Assembly: GCA_016780065.1 (NCBI GenBank)
Contig: JADHML010000005.1
Span: 1-64,000 of the forward strand
Reading direction: 5' to 3'
Source: Flavobacteriaceae bacterium
GTDB taxonomy: Bacteria; Bacteroidota; Bacteroidia; Flavobacteriales; Flavobacteriaceae
DNA: 64,000 bases
In this document: positions 29,984 to 39,056 of the stretch, piece by piece
Layout of the letters: every line of letters begins with the position of its first letter
Position numbering within the stretch: the first letter of the stretch is position 1
Translations under genes and position numbers: made by a program
Notes under the pieces: generated by a model
The model's input: only the letters and a program-made list of their open reading frames with translations
What the model was told of the DNA's origin: nothing
The model's database searches: none

Positions 29984-30235
29984 ATGGCTAATCATAAGTC
30001 TGCATTAAAAAACATCCGTTCTGACGAAACCAAGCGTTTACGCAATCGTCTACAGCACAAAACTACGAGAAACGCCATTCGTAAGTTTCAGGAGCTCACA
30101 ACCAAAAAGCAAGCTCAAAAAGCATTGCCAGACTTGGTTTCTAAAATTGATAAGTTGGCCAAACGAAATATCATTCATGCCAACAAGGCGGCTAACCTAA
30201 AGTCAAAATTGACTAAGCACGCTGCTTCATTGTAG
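29984..30235 (+). CDS. rpsT: 30S ribosomal protein S20
   Basis: 83-residue basic protein that binds 16S rRNA early in small-subunit assembly. MANHKSALKNIRSDETKRLR and the C-terminal NIIHANKAANLKSKLTKHA are the family pattern. It starts 13 bases after the mature end of tRNA-Glu, shares that gene's promoter, and is closed by a strong terminator. The short leader left after tRNA 3' processing is A+T-rich with no Shine-Dalgarno site. Confidence 0.98.
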   Translation: MANHKSALKNIRSDETKRLRNRLQHKTTRNAIRKFQELTTKKQAQKALPDLVSKIDKLAKRNIIHANKAANLKSKLTKHAASL

Positions 30236-30252
30236 TAAAAAAACACATCCAT

Positions 30253-30284
30253 AAAAAAAGGCTTCCCGAGGGAAGCCTTTTTTG
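30253..30284. terminator. Strong bidirectional terminator between rpsT and rho
   Basis: GGCTTCCC (30260-30267) and GGGAAGCC (30270-30277) form an 8-bp G+C-rich stem, extended by an A run (30253-30259) paired with a T run (30278-30283). It works for both rpsT (+) and rho (-), which converge here. Confidence 0.93.
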
Positions 30285-30303
30285 TTTTATGCTTATTTTA
30301 AGT

Positions 30304-31821
30304 TTATTGATTCATCGAAATCAAAAACTCTTCGTTGTTGTGGGTACGTTTGATACGATCTTCAATAAATTCCATGGCTTCCACAGGATTCATATCAGCA
30401 AGATATTTTCGCATAATCCACATACGTTGAACTGTATTTTCGTCGAGAAGCATGTCGTCACGACGTGTGCTTGAAGAAACCAAATCAATGGCAGGGAAGA
30501 TACGTCGATTCGAGATGCGTCGATCCAATTGTAGTTCCATGTTTCCAGTTCCTTTAAACTCTTCGAAAATTACCTCATCCATTTTAGAGCCTGTTTCTGT
30601 CAAAGCTGTTGCGATGATAGAGAGTGATCCTCCATTTTCAATATTTCTTGCTGCTCCAAAAAAGCGCTTGGGTTTGTGTAAGGCATTGGCATCAACTCCA
30701 CCACTTAAGATTTTACCAGATGCTGGCTGAACAGTATTGTATGCTCGTGCAAGGCGAGTAATAGAATCCAAAAGGATGACCACATCATGTCCGCACTCTA
30801 CCAATCTTTTTGCCTTCTCCAAAACAATATTAGCAACTTTAACATGGCGATCTGCAGGTTCGTCAAAAGTAGAGGCTACTACCTCTCCTTTTACGTTACG
30901 TTGCATATCTGTTACTTCCTCAGGTCTTTCATCAATGAGCAGAATAATCTGATATACCTCTGGATGATTGGCCGCAATTGCGTTTGCGACGTCTTTAAGC
31001 AACATAGTTTTTCCCGTCTTAGGTTGAGATACAATCATACCCCTTTGTCCTTTTCCAATGGGTGAAAACAAATCCATAATCCTTGTAGATATGGTGCTTT
31101 GTTTTTCAGCAATATTGAATTTTTCATTTGGAAAAAGAGGGGTAAGGTGTTCGAATGAAACACGATCTCTTACCACATCGGGTGTGAGACCATTAATAAG
31201 CGAGACCTTTATTAAGGGGAAATATTTCTCCCCCTCTTTTGGGGGTCTTACGTGCCCCAAAACGGTGTCTCCCGTCTTTAAACCAAACAAACGGACTTGA
31301 GATTGAGAAACATAAATATCGTCAGGAGATGATAAATAGTTGTAATCTGATGAGCGTAAAAAGCCGTAACCTTCGTTCATCATTTCTAGGACACCTTCGC
31401 TTTCAATAATGCCATCGAACTCATAATCTGGTTGACGGTAGCGATTTCTAGTGTCTTTGTTGTGTTTGTTTTCGCTTTTGTCCATGTTTTTATCTACCCC
31501 ATTAGAGCGTTTTTGCTCTTTGTCCCCATTATTATGGTCGTTTTTGCGATTTTGATTTTGGAATTTTTGCTTGGAACGCTGACGTTGAGGCGGTTTGTTC
31601 TCTTGTTTTGTTTTGGCCTTTTCATCTTCTTCAGAAGATTTAGCTTCTTTACTCTGCTCTTGGTTTTCCTCTTTAGTATCAGGAAGTCTCGACATATGGT
31701 CGATAATGCTGTATGCTAAATCGAGTTTTTTAAGGCCAGTAATAGGTTTTACACCGAGGGATTTGGCTAGTTCCTGCAATTCAGGAAGCTTTTTTGCTTT
31801 TAGTTCAGAAATTTCAAACAT
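30304..31821 (-). CDS. rho: Transcription termination factor Rho with a disordered insert
   Basis: Hexameric RNA helicase that ends transcription. 505 residues from the ATG at 31819-31821 ([20 protein letters not shown]); longer in-frame starts lack support. Rho N-terminal helical domain about 1-44, then a disordered Lys/Asn/Gln/Glu/Arg-rich insert about 45-132, the cold-shock-like RNA-binding domain about 133-205 ([14 protein letters not shown]), and the ATPase core with Walker [29 protein letters not shown] and [13 protein letters not shown]. The insert is common in Bacteroidota Rho and is reported to promote condensate formation in Bacteroides. E. coli Rho (about 419 residues) lacks it. 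Confidence 0.97.
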   Translation of the reverse strand: MFEISELKAKKLPELQELAKSLGVKPITGLKKLDLAYSIIDHMSRLPDTKEENQEQSKEAKSSEEDEKAKTKQENKPPQRQRSKQKFQNQNRKNDHNNGDKEQKRSNGVDKNMDKSENKHNKDTRNRYRQPDYEFDGIIESEGVLEMMNEGYGFLRSSDYNYLSSPDDIYVSQSQVRLFGLKTGDTVLGHVRPPKEGEKYFPLIKVSLINGLTPDVVRDRVSFEHLTPLFPNEKFNIAEKQSTISTRIMDLFSPIGKGQRGMIVSQPKTGKTMLLKDVANAIAANHPEVYQIILLIDERPEEVTDMQRNVKGEVVASTFDEPADRHVKVANIVLEKAKRLVECGHDVVILLDSITRLARAYNTVQPASGKILSGGVDANALHKPKRFFGAARNIENGGSLSIIATALTETGSKMDEVIFEEFKGTGNMELQLDRRISNRRIFPAIDLVSSSTRRDDMLLDENTVQRMWIMRKYLADMNPVEAMEFIEDRIKRTHNNEEFLISMNQ

Positions 31822-31933
31822 TATATGTGTTGAGTGGATAATATAAAAAAAGGAATAAAAGAATTCTATGAAAGGGGGCTGAATTCTTGTAGCGAATATA
31901 CAACTTTTTTTATTTTTAAACGAAATTTCACTA

Positions 31934-32338
31934 ATGATACAACGCATACAATCCCTCTATTTGATTCTTTCTGCACTTCTTCAAGGTCTGGGTCTGATAT
32001 TTTATCCCAAACGCCTGCTATTCAGCGCTCAAGAGGTTGCTTACGATCAACATTATTTAATGCTTATTGTGTTTGTCTTGATGACCGCAGGCCCTGTGGC
32101 AGTTGTTTTTTTATTTAAAAACCGACAGTTGCAGTTTGTGTTAAACCGTTTGTTGATAGCCGCTACCCTTGTTGTATGGGCAATTCATATTATAGGTTAT
32201 GTCAAATTAGAAAAAGCCGATTTATTACATATGGCTCCCATGCTTGTCTATCTGTTTTATATGCTGTTATTGGTCATGGCTAATAAAGCCATAAAGCGCG
32301 ACGAGGACTTGGTAAGGGCTTCAGATCGTATTAGATAG
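31934..32338 (+). CDS. DUF4293 family membrane protein
   Basis: 134 residues with four membrane helices (about 5-25, 45-65, 75-95, 103-120) and a short charged C-terminal tail. [19 protein letters not shown] is the usual opening of the DUF4293 family, which in Bacteroidota often sits divergent from rho as it does here. Function unknown. A methyltransferase gene follows after 2 bases. Confidence 0.82.
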   Translation: MIQRIQSLYLILSALLQGLGLIFYPKRLLFSAQEVAYDQHYLMLIVFVLMTAGPVAVVFLFKNRQLQFVLNRLLIAATLVVWAIHIIGYVKLEKADLLHMAPMLVYLFYMLLLVMANKAIKRDEDLVRASDRIR

Positions 32339-32340
32339 TT

Positions 32341-32877
32341 ATGTATAGATATACTCCTAAAAAAAGATATAAGAAAACCTTGTCTTTCTTCGAGCAATAT
32401 GTGCGGGAAAAGTCTGTAATTCTGGATATTGGTATTGAAAACCCGCTGGCTCTTAAACTAAAAGCTCTAGGACATGACGTTCATAACACACATGGAGAGG
32501 ATCTTGATGTAAACTTTTCTGCAGTTAAGAACTCAAAATACGATGTGGTTACTGCTTTTGAAATACTTGAACACCTAGTCTCGCCCTATCCATTACTTAA
32601 AGCAATAAAAGCTCCTAAATTGGTGGTCAGTGTGCCGCTAAGACTATGGTTTGCTGCTGCCTATCGAAGCAAATCAGACCTAAGAGACAGACATTATCAC
32701 GAGTTTGAATCATGGCAATTCGACTGGTTGCTAGAAAAAGCGGGCTGGCGCATTGTAGCTTCAGAAAAATGGACCAACCCAGGACGTTTTACGCTAGGTA
32801 TTCGCCCTTTACTTCGTTGGTTTACACCACGCTACTACATTGTGTATGCTGAAAGAACCATGGATTCTGTAACATGA
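32341..32877 (+). CDS. Small class I SAM-dependent methyltransferase-like protein
   Basis: 178 residues. VILDIGIENPLALKLKALGH is a degenerate motif I (the usual GxGxG is altered to IGIENP), followed by YDVVTAFEILEHLVSPYPLL (motif post-I/II with the EVLEH-type signature) and LVVSVPLRLWF. The end RYYIVYAERT is typical of class I methyltransferases. The weak SAM-binding loop leaves activity uncertain. It overlaps the next gene by 4 bases (ATGA), so it probably works with the glycosyltransferase. Confidence 0.75.
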   Translation: MYRYTPKKRYKKTLSFFEQYVREKSVILDIGIENPLALKLKALGHDVHNTHGEDLDVNFSAVKNSKYDVVTAFEILEHLVSPYPLLKAIKAPKLVVSVPLRLWFAAAYRSKSDLRDRHYHEFESWQFDWLLEKAGWRIVASEKWTNPGRFTLGIRPLLRWFTPRYYIVYAERTMDSVT

Positions 32878-33716
32878 AAATTGGTATCATCATCCCTGCT
32901 CATAACGAAGCTGCCTTTATCAAAGACACTTTGGATTCTTTGGTCTCTCAGACTCGATTACCAGATGTGTTGTGTGTTGTAGACGATAATTCTACAGATG
33001 AAACATCTGATATTATAGCTTCCTATTCACACAAACATCCATGGTTACTCAATATAAAGACACAATCATCTGATCAACATTTGCCTGGCGCCAAAGTAAT
33101 TCGGGCATGGAAGCATGGATTGAATTTTGTCTCTGATTGCGATGTTATATGTAAGTTCGATGCAGACCTTGTTTTTCCTCCTGATTACTTGATGCGCATG
33201 TTGGAACGGTTTAAGAATCAATCAAACCTTGGAATGTTTGCTGGGGTACTTCAAGTGATAGATGAGGATGGTGCTTGGATAGATGAGAGCATATCAAACC
33301 CGAATCATATTCGCGGCCCCATTAAAGCTTACAGAAAAAAATGTTTAGATCAGATAGGAGGTCTCAGGGAAGCCCTAGGTTGGGACACTCTCGATGTTTT
33401 GTTGTCACAATATCATGGTTGGGAAACCATTACTGACCCAAACCTCAAAGTAAAACACCTCAGACCTACAGGATCTGGGTATACCTCACCAAAACATATG
33501 GAGGTGTTTTATGCGCTTCGCTACGGGTATTTATTGAGTATGTTGGCGACATTCAAACAACAATCCTTTAACGTTAGGACATTGTGTCGAGCTCATCGAA
33601 CCTATTTTAAAGCGAAATCAAACAATCTCTATTTTTTAGTTAACAAAAAAGAAGGAATCTTTATAAGGCGTTTAAGATGGCGGGGTGTTTGGAAACGCTT
33701 ATTTTCTGGGCGCTAA
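32874..33716 (+). CDS. Glycosyltransferase family 2
   Basis: 280 residues. GT-A motifs IGIIIPAHNEAAFIKDTLDS, VVDDNSTDETSD and CKFDADLVFP (DxD). A Trp/Gly-rich acceptor region (GGLREALGWDTLDVLLS) follows. Cytosolic, with a hydrophobic C-terminal half that may contact the membrane. Translationally coupled to the methyltransferase upstream. The 3' end overlaps the convergent phosphoesterase gene by 18 bases. Confidence 0.9.
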   Translation: MKIGIIIPAHNEAAFIKDTLDSLVSQTRLPDVLCVVDDNSTDETSDIIASYSHKHPWLLNIKTQSSDQHLPGAKVIRAWKHGLNFVSDCDVICKFDADLVFPPDYLMRMLERFKNQSNLGMFAGVLQVIDEDGAWIDESISNPNHIRGPIKAYRKKCLDQIGGLREALGWDTLDVLLSQYHGWETITDPNLKVKHLRPTGSGYTSPKHMEVFYALRYGYLLSMLATFKQQSFNVRTLCRAHRTYFKAKSNNLYFLVNKKEGIFIRRLRWRGVWKRLFSGR

Positions 33717-34196
33717 CTCAATGGCTTCCAGATCTTTGATATCTCCTTGATCAAGGGTAAAGCGCAATAGGGTTCTGATTTTATGAAATCCTTTTTTACC
33801 CACAGCACCTGGATTGAGATAAAGGGTTTGATGTTTTTTATCGAATTGTACTTTGAGAATATGAGAATGTCCACAAACAAACAGCTTCGGTTTTTTTTGA
33901 ATGAGTAGTTCCGAAACACCTTTGGAGTATCGACCGGGTCTACCTCCTATATGTCTCATATATACCTTTACTTGTTCACATTCAAAAAAAAGACTTTCTG
34001 GAAATTCTGTTCGGATTTCTGAGCCGTCTATATTTCCATAAACAGCTCTCAGGGGTTTTGTTTTTTGTAAAGCATCAGTTACTGAAAAATCTCCGATGTC
34101 TCCCGCATGCCAAACTTCATCTGCTTGACTTACATATTTTAAAATATGCGAGTCCATATGTCCATGAGTGTCTGAAAGGAGAAGTATTTTTTTCAT
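33699..34196 (-). CDS. YfcE/MJ0936-family metallophosphoesterase
   Basis: 165 residues. Metal-site motifs in order: LLSDTHGHMD, VWHAGDIGD, YGNIDGSE, GGRPGRY, VCGHSHILK and LNPGAVG. These match the small YfcE-like phosphodiesterase group. Cytoplasmic; natural substrate unknown. Single gene, divergent from truA. Confidence 0.9.
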   Translation of the reverse strand: MKKILLLSDTHGHMDSHILKYVSQADEVWHAGDIGDFSVTDALQKTKPLRAVYGNIDGSEIRTEFPESLFFECEQVKVYMRHIGGRPGRYSKGVSELLIQKKPKLFVCGHSHILKVQFDKKHQTLYLNPGAVGKKGFHKIRTLLRFTLDQGDIKDLEAIELAPRK

Positions 34197-34257
34197 TTAA
34201 AACAACTTCAAGAGCTTGATTAGAAACAATATCTTTGCAAAACAAAAGTAGTATTCC

Positions 34258-35010
34258 TTGCGCTATTTTATTGAACTTTCATATGACGGTTCTGCCTATC
34301 ACGGATGGCAGCGACAACCTAATGGTGTTAGCATACAATCTACACTAGAAGACGGACTAACTAAATTGCTGGGTGAAACAACAACTGTTATAGGGGCTGG
34401 ACGCACAGATGCTGGGGTGCATGCGCGCCAAATCTTTGCTCATGTAGACGTAAAAGACCCTATCAAAGAAAATTTTAAGTACAGGCTCAATCAGTTTTTA
34501 CCTAAAGACATTGCCATAAAGGCGATTCGCTTAGTTCACAACGACTCACATGCTCGTTTCGACGCCACATCTCGTTCTTATGAGTATCGCTTAACCACTG
34601 CTAAAAACCCTTTTTTAGTCTCTTATGCGTATAGTTTAGGGAAACCTTTGAACATCTCTTCCATGAACCAAGCTGCTAAATTGTTGCTCAGTCACACAGA
34701 TTTTAAATGTTTTTCCAAGTCCAAAACAGATGTAAAAACTTACGATTGTAACATCACAAATGCCGAGTGGGTAAGGAATGGATCTGACTGGGTGTTTTAT
34801 ATCAGTGCAAACCGATTTTTAAGAAATATGGTGCGTGCCATTGTAGGCACACTTATTGAAGTGGGTTTAGGAAAATTGACTTTAGAAGGATTTGAACAAG
34901 TACTCATCAGTAGGTCACGCAGTCAGGCGGGTTACTCTGTTCCTGCTCACGGTTTGTACTTAACTCAAATTGATTATCCAAACACTATATTTGTGAACCA
35001 TGCGTCCTAA
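34258..35010 (+). CDS. truA: tRNA pseudouridine(38-40) synthase
   Basis: Isomerises uridines in the anticodon arm of many tRNAs. 250 residues from a TTG start at 34258 (RYFIELSYDGSAYHGWQRQP); no ATG is available upstream in frame. Catalytic Asp in GAGRTDAGVHARQ. Later motifs ISANRFLRNMVRAIVGTLIE and the C-terminal GYSVPAHGLYL. A TATCTTTG box at 34230-34237 may be its -7 element. The 3' end overlaps the ABC exporter start by 11 bases. Confidence 0.95.
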   Translation: MRYFIELSYDGSAYHGWQRQPNGVSIQSTLEDGLTKLLGETTTVIGAGRTDAGVHARQIFAHVDVKDPIKENFKYRLNQFLPKDIAIKAIRLVHNDSHARFDATSRSYEYRLTTAKNPFLVSYAYSLGKPLNISSMNQAAKLLLSHTDFKCFSKSKTDVKTYDCNITNAEWVRNGSDWVFYISANRFLRNMVRAIVGTLIEVGLGKLTLEGFEQVLISRSRSQAGYSVPAHGLYLTQIDYPNTIFVNHAS

Positions 35011-36775
35011 GGCTAGCGGTTCAATATTAGACACCTCCCTTTTTAAAAGGTTGATGCGTTACACACGTCCATACAAATTCACTTTTTTGTTTGTGTTAAC
35101 GGCAGCCATACTTCTGTCAGCTTTTTCGACACTCAACCCTTATTTATTAAAAATAACGGTTGATGATTATATCACCCTAAAAGACTATGAGGGAATGCTC
35201 GTTTTGATTGCTATGATGGGTGGGGTTTTATTGATGGAAGTTATTTTCCAATTTTCTTTCATCTATTATGCCAATTGGTTAGGTCAGCAAGTTGTTTATG
35301 ATCTTCGTACTCAACTCTTTAAAAAGTTGATTGGCTTTAGGATGGCTTTTTTTGACAAATCAGCCGTTGGTCGATTGGTGACTAGAGCTGTAAATGATAT
35401 CGAAACCATTGCTGGAATATTCAGTCAAGGTTTGTTTATGATTATTGCAGATTTGCTCAAAATGATTATCGTGGTGGTTGTGATGCTCAGTGTCAGTTGG
35501 AAACTTTCATTGATTGTGTTTGCTGTTCTCCCTTTGATTCTTTTTGCTACACGAAAATTCCAAAAGGCAATGAAATTTGCCTTTGATGATGTTAGAACCC
35601 AAGTAGCCAATCTCAATTCATTTGTTCAAGAACGTATTTCAGGGATGAAAATCGTTCAACTTTTTGCACGTGAACAACAAGAGTTTAGGGCTTTTCAAGC
35701 CATCAACGAGCGACATAAAAAAGCATGGTTAAAAACCGTATGGTACAACTCTATCTTTTTTCCTATTGCCGAACTTTCAACCTCTATTACAATAGGCTTG
35801 TTGGTGTGGTATGGAGGTTTACAAGTTGTTGCCCAAGCCAATGGCATCACATTGGGGGCTATCTTCTTGTTTATCCAACTCTCCCAAATGCTTTTTAGAC
35901 CTCTACGTCAGATTGCCGACAAGTTTAACACCCTACAAATGGGTATGGTAGCTGTGCAACGTGTTTTTGGAGTGATGGACACAGACAGTCATATCCAAGA
36001 TTCAGGTTCGATCGAAGCAGGTCAGCTCAAGGGTACCTTGCAATTTCAAAATGTAGATTTTGCTTACAAAGCTGATGAACCGGTTTTAAAAAACATATCC
36101 TTTGAGGTGGCTCCCGGTGACACGGTTGCGATTGTTGGCGCTACCGGAGCGGGTAAAACCACAATCATCAACCTTTTGGGACGCTTTTATGACATCCAAA
36201 AAGGGGTTATAAAAATTGATGATACTGACATTAAAGATTTTACGCTGTCCTCATTGAGGAGTAACATTGCCATTGTGCTTCAGGACGTATTCTTGTTTGC
36301 AGATTCTATCTACAACAACATTACTCTTTGGGATTCGAACATCACTGAAGAAATGGTGGTAGAGGCGGCCAAGAAAATAGGCGTACATGATTTTATCATG
36401 AACTTACCTGGTCAATACCACTACAATGTTAAGGAACGAGGCGCCCTTCTTTCGGGAGGTCAACGTCAATTGATTGCTTTTTTAAGAGCTTATGTGAGCA
36501 AGCCTGCTCTTCTTGTTTTAGACGAAGCGACTTCTTCAGTTGACACAGATGCTGAGCGTTTAATTCAAAATGCTACAGAGCAAGTTACAAAAGATAAAAC
36601 GGCGATTGTAATTGCACATCGTTTGGTAACCGTTCAGCGAGCAGACAAGATTATTGTTTTGGACAAAGGGAATATCGTTGAAATAGGCACCCATAAACAG
36701 CTTCTGAGAAAAAAGAATGGATACTATCGAAAGCTTTACGAAGTACAGTTTAGCAAGAAAGAAGAAATTGCCTAA
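35000..36775 (+). CDS. ABC transporter with fused permease and ATPase (MsbA/exporter type)
   Basis: 591 residues: six membrane helices in the first ~320 residues (FKRLMRYTRPYKFTFLFVL opening), then the ATPase domain with Walker A VGATGAGKTTIINLL, Q-loop IVLQDVFLFADSI, signature LLSGGQRQLIAF, Walker B LLVLDEATSSVD and H-loop IAHRLVTVQRAD. Homodimeric or heterodimeric lipid/drug exporter of the MdlB-like kind; no partner gene is adjacent. Start ATG at 35000 inside the end of truA. Its stop overlaps the convergent cdaA stop by 4 bases. Confidence 0.92.
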   Translation: MRPKASGSILDTSLFKRLMRYTRPYKFTFLFVLTAAILLSAFSTLNPYLLKITVDDYITLKDYEGMLVLIAMMGGVLLMEVIFQFSFIYYANWLGQQVVYDLRTQLFKKLIGFRMAFFDKSAVGRLVTRAVNDIETIAGIFSQGLFMIIADLLKMIIVVVVMLSVSWKLSLIVFAVLPLILFATRKFQKAMKFAFDDVRTQVANLNSFVQERISGMKIVQLFAREQQEFRAFQAINERHKKAWLKTVWYNSIFFPIAELSTSITIGLLVWYGGLQVVAQANGITLGAIFLFIQLSQMLFRPLRQIADKFNTLQMGMVAVQRVFGVMDTDSHIQDSGSIEAGQLKGTLQFQNVDFAYKADEPVLKNISFEVAPGDTVAIVGATGAGKTTIINLLGRFYDIQKGVIKIDDTDIKDFTLSSLRSNIAIVLQDVFLFADSIYNNITLWDSNITEEMVVEAAKKIGVHDFIMNLPGQYHYNVKERGALLSGGQRQLIAFLRAYVSKPALLVLDEATSSVDTDAERLIQNATEQVTKDKTAIVIAHRLVTVQRADKIIVLDKGNIVEIGTHKQLLRKKNGYYRKLYEVQFSKKEEIA

Positions 36776-37557
36776 CTGAGATCTTCCTCAATGATTTCTT
36801 GAAGTTGTTCATGGGAATCAAAGGGCACAAACTCTCCATTCTTTAGATAAGAAATGTTGCCGCTTTCCTCAGATACTACTAAAGCTGTAGCATCTGTTTT
36901 TTCTGTAATTCCCAAAGCAGCCCTATGTCGAAGTCCGTACCTAGAAGGAATGTTTTTTTGGTCGCTGAGCGGAAGTGCAACACGCGCCGCAGTAATCCGG
37001 TTGTGATCTATAATAATCGCTCCATCATGTAAGGGTCCTCCCTTAAAAAAAATACTTTCTAGAACGGGTACAGAAACCTCCATATCTACTTCGTCGCCTG
37101 TGGTTCTCACAAAATCCATACTGGTATTGCGCTCAAGAACCATCAATGCACCTACTTTATGAGTGCTAAGCTGCGCACATGCTTTGACCAATCGATCCGC
37201 AACATTGTTTTGAGAAACACGCTTATTGGTGATAAAATTCCAATAACGTTTGATGTTTCTGCGATTGGCCAGATTCGAAGACCCTACCAATAACAACAAC
37301 TTTCGGATTTCCTGCTGAAAAACCACAATCAATGCAAAAACTCCGACACTGATAAACCCACCTAAAATATTACTAAGGACCTTCATTTGTAATACATCAG
37401 TAACCTTCCATATAAGATAGACAATCACAATCCCTATAAAAATATTGATAGCTGCAGTTCCTTTGACCAATCTGTATACATAGTAAAGCAAGATGGCTAC
37501 CAATACAATATCTAAAATATCAATGATGCGGATGTCTAGAAAGTCGAGTGGATTCAA
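36772..37557 (-). CDS. cdaA: Diadenylate cyclase (c-di-AMP synthase, CdaA type)
   Basis: Joins two ATP into the second messenger cyclic di-AMP, which controls potassium and osmotic balance and the cell wall in other bacteria. 261 residues. Three membrane helices about 10-75, then the DAC domain with the catalytic GPLHDGAIIIDHNRI and RHRAALGITEKTDA (DGA and RHR motifs intact). The layout matches CdaA, not DisA. It lies 37 bases downstream of folP on the same strand, a pairing common in Bacteroidota. No regulatory partner such as CdaR is beside it. Confidence 0.94.
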   Translation of the reverse strand: MNPLDFLDIRIIDILDIVLVAILLYYVYRLVKGTAAINIFIGIVIVYLIWKVTDVLQMKVLSNILGGFISVGVFALIVVFQQEIRKLLLLVGSSNLANRRNIKRYWNFITNKRVSQNNVADRLVKACAQLSTHKVGALMVLERNTSMDFVRTTGDEVDMEVSVPVLESIFFKGGPLHDGAIIIDHNRITAARVALPLSDQKNIPSRYGLRHRAALGITEKTDATALVVSEESGNISYLKNGEFVPFDSHEQLQEIIEEDLS

Positions 37558-37594
37558 ATTAAATTTTTTATAAAACTACTAAAATTGGAACTAC

Positions 37595-38449
37595 CTATGT
37601 TTTTGAATCAATTCTTTTTTCGGGGTTATGTACTTGATTTACCAGTTGCACCACCTCTTTCGCCTCTTTCACATCGTGTACGCGAAGTATATGAGCTCCT
37701 TTGGAAAGCGCCAGGGTGTGTAAAACAGAACTGCCATGGAGAGCCTCTTGAGCGGACACTCCAAGTACTCTTTGTATCATAGATTTTCTTGAAAGTCCTA
37801 CAAGAATAGGGGTGTTCAGATGGCGAAATTCTTCTAGGTGTTTTAACAGTTCAAAATTGTGATAAACCGTCTTTCCGAACCCAAACCCAGGGTCGATAAT
37901 TACATCATCAATGCCTTTGCTGTAAGCTTTTTCAATGGTTTGAGCCAACAAGTGTTGGATCTCGATCCATACATTTTTGTATTGTGGGTTGTTTTGCATG
38001 TTTTGTGGGGTTCCTTGCATGTGCATAGCAATGTATGGGACTCCCAAATCACCAACAACCTCAAGCATTTTGGAGTCTGAGTTTCCAGCAGAAATATCAT
38101 TGACAAGCATCGCTCCCGCTTTTACAGCTTCTGTTGCTACACGACTCCTAGTTGTATCAATGGAAACTATCGCATCTGGATGTTTGTCTAAGACAGCTTG
38201 TATGGCAGGTAATACTCGCTGCAATTCTTCCTTTTCTGGAACAGGAATTGCTCCAGGCTTTGAGCTAGCACCGCCAATATCCAAAAAATCAGCACCTTTA
38301 TCGATCAGCTTTGTCGCTTGTTGTACAAGTAGTTCAATGTTTTCAAACTGACCTCCGTCAAAAAATGAATCTGGGGTCACATTGAGAATGCCCATAATTT
38401 TGGGCTGGTCGAGATTGACAAGTCGTCCGTTGCAATTTAAGCTAAACAT
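37595..38449 (-). CDS. folP: Dihydropteroate synthase
   Basis: Joins p-aminobenzoate to 6-hydroxymethyl-dihydropterin diphosphate in folate synthesis; sulfonamides target it. 284 residues with the TIM-barrel motifs MGILNVTPDSFFDGGQF, DKGADFLDIGGASSKPGA, VSIDTTRS, AMLVNDISAGN, MHMQGTP, DPGFGFGKT and VGLSRKSMIQRVLG. Probably the first gene of an operon with cdaA. The 67 bases to the divergent DUF1599 gene hold a possible shared control region. Confidence 0.97.
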   Translation of the reverse strand: MFSLNCNGRLVNLDQPKIMGILNVTPDSFFDGGQFENIELLVQQATKLIDKGADFLDIGGASSKPGAIPVPEKEELQRVLPAIQAVLDKHPDAIVSIDTTRSRVATEAVKAGAMLVNDISAGNSDSKMLEVVGDLGVPYIAMHMQGTPQNMQNNPQYKNVWIEIQHLLAQTIEKAYSKGIDDVIIDPGFGFGKTVYHNFELLKHLEEFRHLNTPILVGLSRKSMIQRVLGVSAQEALHGSSVLHTLALSKGAHILRVHDVKEAKEVVQLVNQVHNPEKRIDSKT

Positions 38450-38516
38450 AAATTCGTCAGGTAAATAAGATAAGAAATGATTAAATTTGATCGAAATTTA
38501 CGCAAAAGTTTAAACC

Positions 38517-39056
38517 TTGTCCAATACCAGCCAACAATACGACGCTGCCGTGGCACTTTGCCAAGCTTTATTTGAAAAGAAAATGCACGATTATGGTTGC
38601 GCATGGCGTATTTTAAGAACTCCTTCCCTAACTGATCAGATTTTTATAAAAGCCCAGCGGATACGCACCTTGCAGAAAAACAAAACTCAAAAGGTTGAAG
38701 AGGGACAAGTGTCAGAATTTATTGGAATTGTCAATTACTGTGTTATGGCAATCATTCAGCTCGAACAAGGAGTTGCTGAACAACCTGACATGGATGCTGA
38801 AACAGTTATGAATCACTACACACACCAGTTGGCCCAAACCAAAGCCTTAATGGAGGCAAAAAACCATGACTATGGCGAGGCTTGGCGTGATATGAGAGTG
38901 AGTTCGCTAACCGACTTGATTTTACAAAAATTGCTAAGAGTTAAGCAAATCGAAGACAACGACGGAATAACATTGGTTAGTGAAGGGTTAGAAGCCAATT
39001 ATCAAGACATGATAAATTACGCCTTGTTCGCCCTGATCCATATGGAGGCCATATGA
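38517..39056 (+). CDS. DUF1599 family protein with two similar halves
   Basis: 179 residues from a TTG start at 38517. Two related halves: KKMHDYGCAWRILRTPSLTD around residue 25 and KNHDYGEAWRDMRVSSLTD around residue 115, each followed by a Lys/Arg-rich helix (IFIKAQRIR / LILQKLLRVKQIE) and later a GIVNYCVMAIIQLE / DMINYALFALIHME helix. Mostly helical and soluble, with no membrane segment. The family is of unknown function and conserved near folP and tpiA in Bacteroidota. It overlaps the permease gene by 4 bases (ATGA). Confidence 0.85.
   Translation: MSNTSQQYDAAVALCQALFEKKMHDYGCAWRILRTPSLTDQIFIKAQRIRTLQKNKTQKVEEGQVSEFIGIVNYCVMAIIQLEQGVAEQPDMDAETVMNHYTHQLAQTKALMEAKNHDYGEAWRDMRVSSLTDLILQKLLRVKQIEDNDGITLVSEGLEANYQDMINYALFALIHMEAI

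Noticed and set aside
31432-31719. Strongly hydrophobic + strand frames opposite the Rho insert
   Set aside because: Antisense of Lys/Glu-rich codons gives Leu/Phe-rich peptides by chance; it would not be a real membrane protein.
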